From Candidatus Bathyarchaeota archaeon (GTDB lineage: Archaea; Thermoproteota; Bathyarchaeia; Bathyarchaeales; Bathyarchaeaceae), in contig JAOZIC010000098.1 in NCBI GenBank assembly GCA_026014605.1, positions 1-12,146 of the forward strand: a DNA stretch of 12,146 nucleotides, given 5' to 3'. Below, one piece after another: positions 11,374 to 12,146 of the stretch (position 1 is its first letter; each line of letters starts with the position of its first letter). Position numbers and translations under genes: made by a program. Below the pieces are notes generated by a model that did no database searches, was not told the DNA's origin, and saw nothing but the letters and a program-made list of their open reading frames with translations.

Positions 11374-12047
11374 GTATTTCATCCTCTCTTGGTTTTCGAA
11401 ACCGCCGTTTTTTGAGTCAAAAACTATTTTATAACTTCCAACAAAATGATATCATCTATACGTTTACCAAAAAGGGAGCGGAACCTAAAATAAACAAAGT
11501 AGTCGTGGGCATCGCTGGAATGCCCGGGTCTGGAAAAGGAGTTTTTCGAAGATTCTTCATGCGAATGGGCTACCCCGTGGTAACTATGGGCGACCAAGTA
11601 CGAGCAGAAGTCCAACGGCGAAACCTAGAACCCACCCCAGAAAACGTGGGCAAAGTAATGCTTAACCTGCGGGAGTTAGAAGGTCCAGCGGTTGTAGCAA
11701 AACGGTGTGTTCCCGAGATAAACCGCCTTGAAAACGAAACAGTTGGAGTTGACGGAATCCGCAGCCTAGTTGAAGTTGAAGAATTCAAGAAACATTTTCC
11801 AAACTTTGTATTAGTTGCCATTCACGCTTCCCCGAAAACAAGGTATGAACGGCTTTCTCGAAGAAACCGAAGCGACGACCCCCAAGACTGGGAAACTTTT
11901 ATGGAACGTGACCTCCGGGAGCTTGGAGTAGGCGTTGGGGCAGTTATTTCTACTGCAGATTACATGCTTATTAACGAAAGGTCTATTGGCTGGTTTAAAG
12001 ACGAAATCCGACAACTGTTAAGGAGGCTATCAAGGAAATATGAGTGA
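11364..12047 (+). CDS. UPF0200 family P-loop kinase-like protein (start uncertain)
   Basis: An archaeal P-loop NTPase resembling dephospho-CoA and nucleotide kinases; substrate unknown. In the longest frame (227 residues, GTG start) the P-loop GMPGSGKG is at 52-59, GDQVRAEV at 76-83, VGVDGIRSLVEVEEF at 127-141, a lid-like RYERLSRRNRSDDP at 160-173 and RDLRELGVG at 182-190. Family proteins usually begin just before the P-loop strand, so the first 40 or so residues are doubtful. A TATA box (11427-11435) predicts RNA from about 11458, after the GTG at 11364 and the TTG at 11412. The residue where the protein should begin is encoded by ATA (11490), with GGGAG 11 bases before; a GTG at 11505 is the nearest standard start. 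Overlaps the UPF0201 gene by eight bases; this gene pair also occurs together in other archaea such as Sulfolobus. Confidence 0.85.
   Translation: MVYRISSSLGFRNRRFLSQKLFYNFQQNDIIYTFTKKGAEPKINKVVVGIAGMPGSGKGVFRRFFMRMGYPVVTMGDQVRAEVQRRNLEPTPENVGKVMLNLRELEGPAVVAKRCVPEINRLENETVGVDGIRSLVEVEEFKKHFPNFVLVAIHASPKTRYERLSRRNRSDDPQDWETFMERDLRELGVGVGAVISTADYMLINERSIGWFKDEIRQLLRRLSRKYE
11427..11435 (+). promoter_or_regulatory. TATA box inside the 5' part of the UPF0200 frame
   Basis: TTTTATAAC is a strong archaeal TATA match. RNA would begin near 11458, leaving about 30-45 bases before a start at 11490 or 11505. It argues against the long N-terminal extension of the UPF0200 frame. Confidence 0.45.
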
Positions 12048-12146
12048 CATCCACGTTCACATAGAAGCAGAAATAAACCACACAGAAGACCCTGAAAAAG
12101 TCCAACAAGCCATCCAAAACATTTTTGGAACCTTAACTTTTGAGGT
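12040..12146 (+). CDS. UPF0201 family protein, N-terminal part (cut by window edge)
   Basis: The first 35 residues begin MSDIHVHIEAEINHTEDP and continue with EKVQQAIQNIFG, the N-terminal strand-helix of UPF0201, a small archaeal family (about 140-150 residues) with proposed RNA-binding character and no settled function. The ATG at 12040 overlaps the end of the UPF0200 gene by eight bases in another frame, with AAGG directly upstream and AGGAGG 13 bases upstream, so translational coupling is expected. The rest of the gene lies beyond the window. Conserved linkage with UPF0200 supports the identification. Confidence 0.8.
   Translation, partial: MSDIHVHIEAEINHTEDPEKVQQAIQNIFGTLTFE

Overview
The window looks like a piece of an archaeal chromosome, most likely Thermoproteota and plausibly Bathyarchaeia (the lineage is an inference). 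The reasons are: an archaeal class I CCA-adding enzyme, a UPF0200/UPF0201 gene pair, a glutamate synthase split into separate domain genes, and TATA-like boxes about 25-30 bases before expected RNA starts. There is no rRNA, tRNA, CRISPR array, transposase or phage gene here. Most genes can be placed in known families.

Layout. Bases 2-1186 hold the C-terminal part of an acetolactate decarboxylase (cut by the window edge), then an alpha/beta hydrolase and a terminator-like hairpin. Bases 1187-1539 are a T-rich spacer with two inverted repeats and TATA-like boxes. They lead into a PadR-type repressor gene overlapped by a small zinc-ribbon gene (1540-2132). Two minus-strand genes follow: a 63-residue protein of unknown function (2254-2445) and an OB-fold plus HD-domain protein resembling the YhaM nuclease (2555-3454).

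The centre is a five-gene plus-strand operon (3658-8813): a 16-cysteine polyferredoxin, an FAD/NAD(P) oxidoreductase, and three separate glutamate synthase subunits (glutaminase, ferredoxin-FMN synthase, GXGXG domain). Genes are 0, 1, 12 and 1 bases apart. They probably work as one enzyme: the amidotransferase releases ammonia from glutamine, the FMN subunit joins it to 2-oxoglutarate, and the flavoprotein and polyferredoxin bring electrons. One TATA box and a perfect 9-base inverted repeat sit at the predicted RNA start.

Convergent to this operon, and only 9 bases away, is a minus-strand pair for RNA metabolism: thpR (RNA 2',3'-cyclic phosphodiesterase family) followed by cca. The cca product has Asn where the third catalytic Asp is expected.

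The 538 bases from 10826 to 11363 are the least ordinary part. They hold a nearly symmetric TATA element, a 116-base sequence able to fold into a long closed hairpin with a two-hairpin tip (candidate new structured RNA), and a possible 29-codon gene with its own promoter and ribosome binding site. The window ends with a UPF0200 P-loop kinase-like gene and the start of a UPF0201 gene.

The best candidates for something undescribed are the structured RNA at 10963-11078 and the palindromic control site of the glutamate synthase operon. I see no clear defence system or other multi-gene novelty.
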